DNA of 64,000 nucleotides, taken from Klebsiella indica (GTDB lineage: Bacteria > Pseudomonadota > Gammaproteobacteria > Enterobacterales > Enterobacteriaceae). The notes below the pieces were generated by a model that worked only from the letters and a program-made list of their open reading frames with translations, was not told where the DNA came from and searched no databases. The position numbers and the translations under genes are program-made. Of this stretch, positions 46,531 to 54,607 are shown one piece after another. Numbering within the stretch: position 1 is the first letter of the stretch; every line of letters starts with the position of its first letter. The stretch is taken from assembly GCF_005860775.1 (NCBI RefSeq), contig NZ_VCHQ01000018.1, positions 81,499-145,498 of the forward strand, given 5' to 3'.

Positions 46531-48135
46531 TCAGGCGGAAAGCCAGGCAAATTCATGGAAGCGGTATCCCATCATCATGCCTGTCGGCCAGGCTTCCACT
46601 CCTTTGACCTTCTTACTGTAACCATCGGTTGAGCTGATGAATGTCGGGATAATGGTGCCACAGTGGTCGTAAATCAGAGTCTGCATATCGCCGTACATCT
46701 GCTTACGTTTCGCCTGATCGCGTTCGCCCCGGGCTGCCACCACCAGTTGGTCAAACTGTTTATTCTTCCAACCCGACTCGTTATTGGCGCCATTGGAGAG
46801 ATAGAACTGCGAGAACAACATATCCAGAGTAGGACGCGGGTTGATAGAGCCGTAACCAACCGGATCTTTGGTCCAGTGAGTTGACCAGTAGCCATCGTAA
46901 GGGACACGGCGTACCTTAAAATTGACGCCAGTATTGCGCGCGACCTGCTGAATCAATTGACCGCCCTCCACCGCGCCTTCGATATTCGGCGTGGTGATAA
47001 TTTCGACGTTAGCGCCGACCATCCCCGCTTTCTTGAAGTGAAATTTGGCTTTTTCCACATCCAGCGGACGTGGTTTCAGATCGGCGTTGTACAGCGGATG
47101 CCATGGCGGAACTGGAGTATCGTTCGCTACGTCTCCATAGCCCTGGAGCACGGTTTTCACCAGCATCTCTCGCGGTTGCAGATATTTCATACCCAGGACG
47201 AAATCTTCGCTGCTGCCCGGTTTCATGTCGGTACGCACTATCAGATTGGTGTACATTCCGGACTTGCTCTCCAGAACGCCAAAATCAGAGGTGGCTTTGA
47301 TACGTTTGCAATCAGCCGCGCCCAGCGTGGAGACCATGTGCAGATCGCCCGACATCAGTGCATTGACGCGCGCGGCCTGATCGGTCACGCCCAGCAGTTC
47401 CACTTCGTCGAGGTGCGGTAATCCGGGTTTGAAGTAGCCAGGGTTCTTCACCCCCACGGAACGCACACCCGGCGTGAATTCTTTCAGTTTAAATGGCCCG
47501 GTGCCGATACCTTTACTGAAATCTTTGGTGTTATCCTGCACGATCAGGAAAGGCGCTGTCGCCAGCATATAGGGGATGTCGAAGTTAGCCTGGCTCAGCA
47601 CCAGTTGTACTTCGTTATCATTGATTGCACTTAAGTTGGAGAACTGTTCCGCCAGTTTAAACGCATTGGAGGCTACCGCCGGATCTTTGTGACGGCTCAG
47701 AGAATAAATCACATCTTTCGCGCTGAGCGGTTTACCATCGTGGAAAGTGACGTCTTTACGCAGCTTAATCTGCCAGGTGATACCGTCATTTGATTCAACG
47801 GATTCGGCCAGCGCCGGATGTACCTGCATGTTTTTATCCAGCTCAGTCAGGCCACTGTAAAACATAAACTGACGAGTGTAATCGGCACTGTTATTGCCTT
47901 TGGCGGGATCGAGAGTATCGGTTGCCGAGGCATTGGACATCGCCGCACGTAACTTACCTCCCTTAACCGGCGTTTCAGCCGCAAACCCCATTTCCGGGAA
48001 ACCGATTACCCCGGTACTCATTACTGCTCCAGCGCACAACAACTTCATCAGGCTACGACGGGACAGCGAACCTTCGGTCAGCACTTGCGTCAGAGCCGGA
48101 TTTACAGCGTCAGATTGTTTCTTGAATTTACTCAT
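46531..48135 (-). CDS. ABC transporter periplasmic binding protein (DppA/OppA family) with Tat-type signal
   Basis: A 534-residue family-5 solute-binding protein. Its leader contains a twin-arginine motif (SRRSLMKLLCAGAV) after an unusually long polar n-region of about 27 residues, pointing to Tat export rather than Sec. The mature protein shows TPVKGGKLRAAMSNAS, WQIKLRKDVTFHDGKPL and GTGPFKLKEFTPG, all family hallmarks. The start is ATG 48135 with GAGGGT upstream. It captures the transported compound (peptide, opine or N-acyl amino acid) for the import system. It is followed closely by both permeases and the double ATPase. Confidence 0.92.
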   Translation of the reverse strand: MSKFKKQSDAVNPALTQVLTEGSLSRRSLMKLLCAGAVMSTGVIGFPEMGFAAETPVKGGKLRAAMSNASATDTLDPAKGNNSADYTRQFMFYSGLTELDKNMQVHPALAESVESNDGITWQIKLRKDVTFHDGKPLSAKDVIYSLSRHKDPAVASNAFKLAEQFSNLSAINDNEVQLVLSQANFDIPYMLATAPFLIVQDNTKDFSKGIGTGPFKLKEFTPGVRSVGVKNPGYFKPGLPHLDEVELLGVTDQAARVNALMSGDLHMVSTLGAADCKRIKATSDFGVLESKSGMYTNLIVRTDMKPGSSEDFVLGMKYLQPREMLVKTVLQGYGDVANDTPVPPWHPLYNADLKPRPLDVEKAKFHFKKAGMVGANVEIITTPNIEGAVEGGQLIQQVARNTGVNFKVRRVPYDGYWSTHWTKDPVGYGSINPRPTLDMLFSQFYLSNGANNESGWKNKQFDQLVVAARGERDQAKRKQMYGDMQTLIYDHCGTIIPTFISSTDGYSKKVKGVEAWPTGMMMGYRFHEFAWLSA

Positions 48136-48288
48136 CTGCACACCCTCAATATGAACTGCTGCTATTTAGATAGTCGTTACTGACGCCCTGGCGCGGCCAT
48201 CATCATGGTTCAATCAATCGCCTTGCGACAATGTCGCGTAACGGTTTGTCACGACACGATTTATCGCGTAACCAGAGCGCAGAAATAA

Positions 48289-49566
48289 TCAGGAGATCCG
48301 ATCCTTCGCTTTGTAGTACAAACCCGCGAGAGGTAAAAACCAGGGTTTCCCGTGGTAACCGGGCAACGCGGGCCATGCCTCGCGCAGCCAGGGATTTTCA
48401 TTTCGTTTTTCTGCTATCACATCGGCCATTACCCTGCCCATCCATGTTGACATCTGCGTGCCATGCCCGCTGTAGCCAAGGGAATAAAACACGCCGTCGT
48501 GCTCACCGGCATGCGGCAGTCGATCGGCAGTCATATCCACCATGCCTCCCCAGCAGTAATCAATGTCCACATTGCCCAGTTGTGGAAACAGTGCCGTCAT
48601 CGCGGCCCGTAACACCTGGCCGCTACGGGTATCTGAGGTTGGATTGCTCACAGCAAAACGGGCACGTCCGCCAAATACCAGGCGACGATCGGCGGTCGTG
48701 CGGAAATAGTTGCCGATATTCAGCGAGGTGACATAGGTGCGATCCCGAGGCAGTATCTGATTCAGCAGGCCATCGTCCAACGGTTCGGTCACTACAATGA
48801 AGCTGCCCACCGGCACAATACGACGCTGAAACCACCGGAATGGCCCTTCGTTAGAGACGCCTGTCGCCATCAATACTTTGTCAGCAATAATCTCGCCTTT
48901 GCGGGTGGTGATACGATGACGATATCCATCAAGGCGAGTCATATCGCTAACTTTATGGTGGGGGAAGATCTTTGCGCCACTACGCGCGGCAGCCTCCGCC
49001 AGACCGATGCCAAATTTTCCCATATGCATCTGACCACCACGTTTTTGCAGCAGGCCGCCGTGAAAAGCATCGCTACCGACTTCACGACGAATCTCGTCTT
49101 TGCTGATAAGCTCGATCTCCGGATCGACGGTGTCGCGCATCAATTGCCATGCGCTGCGTAGCCCAGAAAAATGCGTGGCTTTGCTGGCGAGCTTCAGCTT
49201 GCCGCACAGACGAAAATCACAATCGATCTGTTCTTCACGGACCAGTTGCTCAACGTAGCTCACCGCATCATCGTACGCGCGATAAAAGCGGCTGGCCTGC
49301 TCCAGCCCCTGGCTGGCGACCAGCGAGGCGAAGTTTTGCGCCACGCCGGTGTTGCAGTGGCCACCGTTGCGTGCCGACGCCTGACTCATTATGTCGCCAC
49401 TCTCCAGCAGCACCACATCAATGCCAGCACGCGCCAGATTAAGCGCAGCCGAGATGCCAGTAAAACCGCCACCAATGATCACCACGGAGGCGGTTCCGGG
49501 CAGCGTCTCTCTTGCCGCACCGTGAAATTGCGGTGCAGTTGCCTGCCAGAAGGATTCGAGTTTCAT
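48289..49566 (-). CDS. FAD-dependent oxidoreductase, PuuB/OrdL-like
   Basis: A 425-residue flavoenzyme. It starts with the OrdL/PuuB-type leader (FWQATAPQF), the FAD motif VVIIGGGFTGISAALNLARA, QASARNGGHCNTG (the RNGG motif of gamma-glutamylputrescine oxidase) and a C-terminal LGYSGHGTQMSTWMG. PuuB oxidises gamma-glutamylputrescine to its aldehyde with release of ammonia; a related amine as substrate is likely here. It is next to the HAD protein and an aldehyde dehydrogenase that could take over the product. Confidence 0.9.
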   Translation of the reverse strand: MKLESFWQATAPQFHGAARETLPGTASVVIIGGGFTGISAALNLARAGIDVVLLESGDIMSQASARNGGHCNTGVAQNFASLVASQGLEQASRFYRAYDDAVSYVEQLVREEQIDCDFRLCGKLKLASKATHFSGLRSAWQLMRDTVDPEIELISKDEIRREVGSDAFHGGLLQKRGGQMHMGKFGIGLAEAAARSGAKIFPHHKVSDMTRLDGYRHRITTRKGEIIADKVLMATGVSNEGPFRWFQRRIVPVGSFIVVTEPLDDGLLNQILPRDRTYVTSLNIGNYFRTTADRRLVFGGRARFAVSNPTSDTRSGQVLRAAMTALFPQLGNVDIDYCWGGMVDMTADRLPHAGEHDGVFYSLGYSGHGTQMSTWMGRVMADVIAEKRNENPWLREAWPALPGYHGKPWFLPLAGLYYKAKDRIS

Positions 49567-49583
49567 TGGGCTGCCCTCCCGGC

Positions 49584-50252
49584 TCAGAGACCAACCACTG
49601 CGGGCAATCCACCAATATCTTTAATCTCGGTGTAACCGTAAGCGGAGTTGGCAGGATCGTGACCGCGATTAACCCACACTTTGTGGGTAATCCCCATGTC
49701 ATGACAGGTCATCAAGTCGTAACGCAGACTGGATGAGACATGCAGGATCTCTTCCGGGCCGCAGTCGAGTTTTTCCAGCATGTACTCGAAGCCCTTCATT
49801 TGCGGTTTGTATGCCCCAACTTCTTCGGCGGTGATCGCCATATGGATCGGCGCGCCCAGACGAGGAATGTGATGCGACAGCAGGTCAGTCATTGAGTTGG
49901 AAAGCAGTACCAACGGAAACGCCTGCGCCACCTTTGCCAGCCCTGCGGGCACATCCGGGTGGGGGCCCCAGGTGGCGCAGTCGGTGTAGATAAAATCGCT
50001 GTCTGCCTTGTCCCAGTGGACTCCCCACTTTTTGCAGGTACGCTGTAGCGCATTGCTCACCACCTCGTAATATGGCTTCCATGCGCCCAGCACTTCATCG
50101 AGGCGGTAGCGGGCAAAATCGATGATAAAAGACGGCATAACATCCGGCGTCACACGCTCTTTGAAGCAACGCTCAGCTGCACCCGCCATGTCAAAGTTGA
50201 TTAAGGTGCCGTAGCAATCAAAGGTGATGTATTTTGGTTTACACAATGCCAT
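49584..50252 (-). CDS. HAD-family hydrolase, haloacid dehalogenase type II-like
   Basis: A 222-residue HAD protein. Motif I with the nucleophile is ITFDCYGTLINFD, motif II PLVLLSNSM, motif III lysine in EEVGAYKPQMKGF, and motif IV in HVSSSLRYDLMTCHDMG, where the usual acidic pair is partly changed. The TFDCYGTL form is typical of 2-haloacid dehalogenases and phosphonatase-like enzymes. It lies between the oxidoreductase and the aldehyde dehydrogenase in one operon. Activity in the pathway is unknown. Confidence 0.86.
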   Translation of the reverse strand: MALCKPKYITFDCYGTLINFDMAGAAERCFKERVTPDVMPSFIIDFARYRLDEVLGAWKPYYEVVSNALQRTCKKWGVHWDKADSDFIYTDCATWGPHPDVPAGLAKVAQAFPLVLLSNSMTDLLSHHIPRLGAPIHMAITAEEVGAYKPQMKGFEYMLEKLDCGPEEILHVSSSLRYDLMTCHDMGITHKVWVNRGHDPANSAYGYTEIKDIGGLPAVVGL

Positions 50253-50283
50253 GACTCGACCTCGTCGTTGTCTGATACGTAAA

Positions 50284-51753
50284 TTAAAAATCGATTAATA
50301 CGCTTTTCTGGCGCTGGCAGGCCTGAAATGCCTGGCGCCCCAGGTCTTTGCCGACACCGGAACCGAGAAAACCGCCGGTAGGGATGATAAAATCGCCGGA
50401 GCGACCATAGCGGTTGATCCAGACGGTGCCCGATTCAATGGCCCGCATGGCGCGCATCGCTCGTGGAAGACTCAGGGTGTGCACCCCGGCGCACAGGCCA
50501 TAAGTTTCATGTGCGGCAAGGTGGAGCCCTTCATCTTCATCATCGAACTCCTGCACGGTGAGCACTGGACCAAAGATCTCCTGCTGCACTGCCGGGTTGT
50601 CCGGCGCAACACGGCATAACAGCGTTGGCTGCCAGAACCAGCCTTCGTCGGTGTCGGCAAAACGCTCGCCGCCCACCAGCACCTCCGCGCCCTCGGCTTG
50701 CGCCGCGGCAACCACGGACGCCACTTTATGACCCTGACGCTCATCGATCAGTGGTGAATAGCGGCTGTCAGCCCGCCAGGTGAGGCCTGGCCGCGGCTGC
50801 TGGCACAGCGCCACCAGTCTGTCGAGTAATGGTCGGGCGATGCCACGCTGTACGATCAGGCGCGTCCCGGCCACGCAGGCCTGGCCGCCGTTAGCGGTAA
50901 AACCACGCAGAATGCGTTGCGCCACCACCTCGACATCCCCTGCATCATCAAACACGACCTGCGGACTTTTACCGCCCAGCTCAAGAGTCACCGGTTTCAT
51001 ACCATGTTGTGCCGCGTCGCTCATAATGCGCGAACCCGTGACAGTAGAACCCGTGAACGAGACTTTACGCACCAGCGGGTGCTTCACCAGCGCGCTACCG
51101 GTGACGGCACCACTACCCTGTACAATATTCAGAATGCCTGCGGGTAAACCGGCCTGTACCGCCAGTTCCGCCATACGCACGGTGGAGAAAGGTGTCAGCT
51201 CAGAGGGTTTCAGCACCACCGCATTACCTGCCGCCAGCGCCGGGCCACATTTCCACGACGCCATCGACAACGGGAAATTCCACGGCGTAATAGCGCCAAT
51301 CACGCCATAGGGCTCGGAGATCAGCATGCCAAGACTGCTCTGCTGGGTGGGGAACAGATCACCACTGTATTTATCCGCACACTCGGCGTAGAAACGAATA
51401 GCCTCTGCAGTGAACGGAATTTCATGCTGCACCACGTCGCTGATGGGGCGGGTTGAACCGAGTGCTTCGAGTTGCGCCAGTTGCCGATCGCTCTCAATCA
51501 AATCTGCCCAGCGACGCAATACCTTGCCGCGCTCACGCGGTGGACAACTGCGCCAGCCACTGACGGTGAGCGCACGATGAGCGATACTGACGGCACGATC
51601 GACATCTGCCGCAGAGGCTTCGCTCAGCGTGGCGTAGACTTTGCCATCCGACGGACGCTTAACCGCAAACTGTACGCCCTGGCTATACTGGTGTTGACCA
51701 TCGATATAATGCCCGGCGGGTAAAGAAACTTTTTCAGGGTCGAAACTTAACAT
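50284..51753 (-). CDS. NAD(P)-dependent aldehyde dehydrogenase (PuuC/BetB-like)
   Basis: A 489-residue ALDH. Seen are the NAD-binding region ITPWNFPLSMASWKCGPALA, SFTGSTVTGSRIM, the general-base glutamate in LELGGKSPQVVFDD, the catalytic cysteine in NGGQACVAGTRLIV and the late QEIFGPVLTV. It oxidises an aldehyde to the acid. First gene of the operon that runs from here to at least the ABC genes; a 630-bp gap lies upstream. It would handle the aldehyde made by the PuuB-like oxidase. Confidence 0.93.
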   Translation of the reverse strand: MLSFDPEKVSLPAGHYIDGQHQYSQGVQFAVKRPSDGKVYATLSEASAADVDRAVSIAHRALTVSGWRSCPPRERGKVLRRWADLIESDRQLAQLEALGSTRPISDVVQHEIPFTAEAIRFYAECADKYSGDLFPTQQSSLGMLISEPYGVIGAITPWNFPLSMASWKCGPALAAGNAVVLKPSELTPFSTVRMAELAVQAGLPAGILNIVQGSGAVTGSALVKHPLVRKVSFTGSTVTGSRIMSDAAQHGMKPVTLELGGKSPQVVFDDAGDVEVVAQRILRGFTANGGQACVAGTRLIVQRGIARPLLDRLVALCQQPRPGLTWRADSRYSPLIDERQGHKVASVVAAAQAEGAEVLVGGERFADTDEGWFWQPTLLCRVAPDNPAVQQEIFGPVLTVQEFDDEDEGLHLAAHETYGLCAGVHTLSLPRAMRAMRAIESGTVWINRYGRSGDFIIPTGGFLGSGVGKDLGRQAFQACQRQKSVLIDF

Positions 51754-51808
51754 GAAAAATCCTTATTTTTCACACCCATCATTAGTGTGTTAATTAAAAT
51801 GCTCATAA

Positions 51809-51829
51809 CCGTCACACTTCAAGTTGCAT
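51809..51829 (+). repeat. Dispersed enteric repeat, copy 2
   Basis: Core GTCACACTTCAAGTTG; differs from the copy at 24562-24582 at two of 21 positions, both T/C changes. Same orientation. Confidence 0.5.
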
Positions 51830-52333
51830 AAGTATTAGCCGCACTCTTTTCTCACTCCCTTCATATAACTCTCCGGGCTTCCGGGATTCACTTTCTTACT
51901 ATCGTCCTGTAAAGCGAATTATTTGGGTATGATTACGCAGGATGTATGCTGCTAGTGTTCTAATGCAGAAAGCATGCCAGCACAGAAAAAAATATTAATG
52001 CATAAAAACAGCGCAAAAAAAATTTTCTGCCGAATTGACAAGGGAAATCTCACGGAATTGCCGAGCAATTAAATAGATGATTTTATTAACAAACATGACG
52101 CATTACTTTGGTGCGATTTACCGGAATTTTGCACCAGAATGGAGAATTAGCAAAAATGTTTAAGGTTAAGTACAAAGTAAAAAATCGGGGTTACAGGTGG
52201 TATTGAGTCCGCCTCACTGGTGCGTACTAAATGCCCTGACAATAGGTCTCCGCCTGTTTTTAAAGATCTAAATCCGCAAAAATAAAGCACTGTTACTGGC
52301 CAGCTCGACAGGAGATATTTATGCAGATATAAA

Positions 52334-52362
52334 AACGCCTGTTACTAAAAGTAACAGGCGTT
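52334..52362 (-). terminator. Rho-independent terminator of the succinate-semialdehyde dehydrogenase gene
   Basis: A perfect 13-bp stem with a 3-nt loop; read on the minus strand it is followed by TTTTTATAT. It lies 23 bp after the stop codon and separates this gene from the operon beginning at 51753. Confidence 0.88.
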
Positions 52363-52384
52363 CGGATGGCTGTTGAGAATTTAA

Positions 52385-53842
52385 TCAGAGATTGCCAATA
52401 TGGAAAGTTTTTTGCTCCAGGTACTCTTCAATTCCATAACGTGATCCCTCACGTCCTAATCCGGATAATTTAATCCCTCCAAATGGCGCGGCATCCAATG
52501 AAATGGCGCCAGTATTAAATCCAACCATACCAAATTCCAGCGCTTCAGCTACACGCCAGGCCCGACGAATATTTTCGGTGAAGAAATAAGCGCCAAGACC
52601 GTAAGGTGTATCATTGGCCATTGCCAGCGCCTCGTCTTCTTCATCAAAAATAAATAGCGGCGCCACAGGGCCAAAAGTTTCTTCATGGGCGATACGCATT
52701 TTACTGGTGACATTACCAAGCACAGTTGGCTGGACGAAAGTGCCATTTGACTGGCTGATACCCCCTTTCAGCAAAATTGCGCCCTGACTCAACGCATCGT
52801 CAATATGACTATTGACTTTTTCGACCGCGCGGTCATTGATCAGTGGCCCGATGGTGGTTTGCGCCTCAAAGCCGTCCCCCACTTTCAGGGCATCCACCGC
52901 CTCCAGCAAACGCTGGCTGAAACGTTCATAAATACCACGCTGCACCAGAATGCGGTTGGCGCAGACACAGGTCTGACCGGCATTACGGAATTTACTCGCC
53001 ATGACGCCGGCGACGGCAATATCTAAATCAGCGTCGTCAAAGATGATTAACGGCGCGTTGCCGCCCAGTTCCAGGCTCAAACGCTTTACGCTGTCGGCAC
53101 TTTGTTGCATCAGTAATTGTCCGACCCGCGTAGACCCCGTAAAGGAAATTTTGCGCACCGTGCGGCTAGCCGTCAATGTCTTACCAATCTCGGTAGGCAG
53201 TCCGGTCAATATCTGCAGCACACCACTCGGGAATCCCGCCCGTTCCGCCAGCACCGCCAGCGCCAGTGCAGAGAGCGGTGTCAGCTCAGAGGGCTTAACA
53301 ATAATCGGACAACCCGCAGCCAGCGCCGGAGCCACTTTGCGGGTGATCATGGCAATCGGGAAATTCCATGGCGTTATCGCCGCTGACACCCCCACAGGTT
53401 GCTTCAGTACGATAATACGGCTGCCTTCAGCTGGTGCCGGAATGGTGTCGCCATAGATACGGCGAGCTTCTTCGGCAAACCATTTCACAAAACTGGCCCC
53501 GTACAGCACTTCGCCTTTGGCCTCCTGGAGTGGCTTACCCTGCTCGGCGGTCATAATGATCGACAGGTCATCTGCATTATCGAGGATCAACTGATGCCAT
53601 TTCTCCAGCAGCGCGGCGCGGGTGGCATTCGGGGTTTTACCCCAACGGATACGTACCGATTCGGCATACTCTATCGCCTGTTCCGTTTCATCAGTGCCCA
53701 ATGCCGGAATGGACGCCAGCATCTCTTTAGTTGCAGGATCAATTACCGTTAACGTCGAGCCATCTCGTGCATCCTGCCAACGGCCACCAAATAGCGCCTG
53801 TTGGCGCAATAACTCCGGATCTTTCAGTTGAATTCGTGACAT
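52385..53842 (-). CDS. Succinate-semialdehyde dehydrogenase-type ALDH (GabD-like)
   Basis: A 485-residue aldehyde dehydrogenase. LRQQALFGGRWQDA near the start, ITPWNFPIAMITRKVAPALAAG, the general-base region LELGGNAPLIIFDDADLD, the catalytic cysteine in NAGQTCVCANRILVQ with a second cysteine two residues on (as in GabD), and the late GREGSRYGIEEYLE are all GabD/DavD features. ATG 53842 is chosen with CAGGGGC upstream. It has its own terminator, so it is a separate transcript. It would make succinate or glutarate from the semialdehyde produced by the aminotransferase at 37279. Confidence 0.92.
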   Translation of the reverse strand: MSRIQLKDPELLRQQALFGGRWQDARDGSTLTVIDPATKEMLASIPALGTDETEQAIEYAESVRIRWGKTPNATRAALLEKWHQLILDNADDLSIIMTAEQGKPLQEAKGEVLYGASFVKWFAEEARRIYGDTIPAPAEGSRIIVLKQPVGVSAAITPWNFPIAMITRKVAPALAAGCPIIVKPSELTPLSALALAVLAERAGFPSGVLQILTGLPTEIGKTLTASRTVRKISFTGSTRVGQLLMQQSADSVKRLSLELGGNAPLIIFDDADLDIAVAGVMASKFRNAGQTCVCANRILVQRGIYERFSQRLLEAVDALKVGDGFEAQTTIGPLINDRAVEKVNSHIDDALSQGAILLKGGISQSNGTFVQPTVLGNVTSKMRIAHEETFGPVAPLFIFDEEDEALAMANDTPYGLGAYFFTENIRRAWRVAEALEFGMVGFNTGAISLDAAPFGGIKLSGLGREGSRYGIEEYLEQKTFHIGNL

Positions 53843-54323
53843 GCTCTGCCCCTGTATCTGTGTCACTTTACTTTAACGCGATGACACAGCGCAGGATGTT
53901 TTTCTGCGATAACGAAATAACATAGCCAGGTGTTTTGCGGCAGGAAAAGAAATTTTATGCTGTGGGGAGATATGCTGGCATCAAACAGACGCCAGAACAG
54001 GATTTACACGAGAAGGTTCTCATGTCGATGAGTCAGGGAGGCGGACGCGGGATCTGCACATCAATCTGTATGCTGTACTGAGGGCCGAACTTACAGTATC
54101 GGAATGGAAGATCAGGTAAATGACAATTTACACCGTCACTGCTCCGCCAGCAGTCCAGTTTGATTAAACCGAATAATCACCGGCTGGAAACAGCGAACAA
54201 TGCAAATACCCGCCTGATTTATTTTCAGTCCACACTGGAGATTGCCGGTCACTGAAAGAGTCATGAGGCTGTTTAACAGATGTGAGTAAGCGTGGGAAAG
54301 GGAATAACCCTTTAATAAAAGGC

Positions 54324-54354
54324 AAAAAACCAGACGTCAGTAGACATCTGGTTT
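54324..54354 (-). terminator. Terminator facing left, probably the original tRNA-Asn terminator
   Basis: AAACCAGACGTC (54327-54338) pairs with 54343-54354 with one mismatch around an AGTA loop. On the minus strand the stem runs into six T residues. It lies 7 bp beyond the tRNA-Asn 3'-end copy, as expected for the terminator that once followed an intact minus-strand tRNA-Asn gene. Confidence 0.6.
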
Positions 54355-54361
54355 CTTTAAA

Positions 54362-54378
54362 TTGGCTCCTCTGACTGG
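54362..54378 (-). other. Attachment-site copy: 3' end of tRNA-Asn (17 bp)
   Basis: On the minus strand it reads CCAGTCAGAGGAGCCAA, the last bases of the acceptor/T arm of enteric tRNA-Asn including CCA and one A. As I recall it, this is the same 17-bp core used by the Yersinia high-pathogenicity island integrase at asn tRNA genes. The bases to the right do not continue as a tRNA, so this is a duplicated half-site and not the gene. The left flank keeps a terminator, so the element should lie to the right, with the intact tRNA at its far end, outside the window. Confidence 0.75.
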
Positions 54379-54607
54379 GATCGCCTTTGCCAGTAACTGG
54401 CTGTTTAGTAAGCTAAAGTAAAAATTATGGGTTGTCAAGACCACCAGAATGACCACCTATTTTTTCTGGTTTTTCCTTTCTGTATTTAAGTCGAGTACTA
54501 TGGTTTGTACACCACCTTATCTATGCTTTCCTTCAAACTCAGATAAAGCGCAAAAAAGCTGCGGTAGATAAGCCAAGGATTGCTACATAACATCAGGAGC
54601 CAGATAA

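Larger units (their letters stand above)
51754..52384. other. Upstream region of the main catabolic operon
   Basis: About 630 bp, AT-rich, with no gene. It holds a dispersed repeat (51809), presumably the promoter of the operon starting at 51753, and the terminator of the upstream dehydrogenase gene (52334-52362). I could not place the promoter with confidence. Confidence 0.45.
53843..54607. other. Junction region between catabolic cluster and integrated element
   Basis: About 765 bp without a gene. It contains the promoter of the minus-strand dehydrogenase gene at its left side, a minus-strand terminator (54324-54354), the 17-bp tRNA-Asn attachment-site copy (54362-54378), and the promoter region of the SMC operon at the right. 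Base composition turns AT-rich from here on. Confidence 0.55.

Noticed and set aside
54362..54378. Intact tRNA-Asn gene
   Set aside because: Only the last 17 bp of the gene are present; the bases to the right cannot form the anticodon and D arms.
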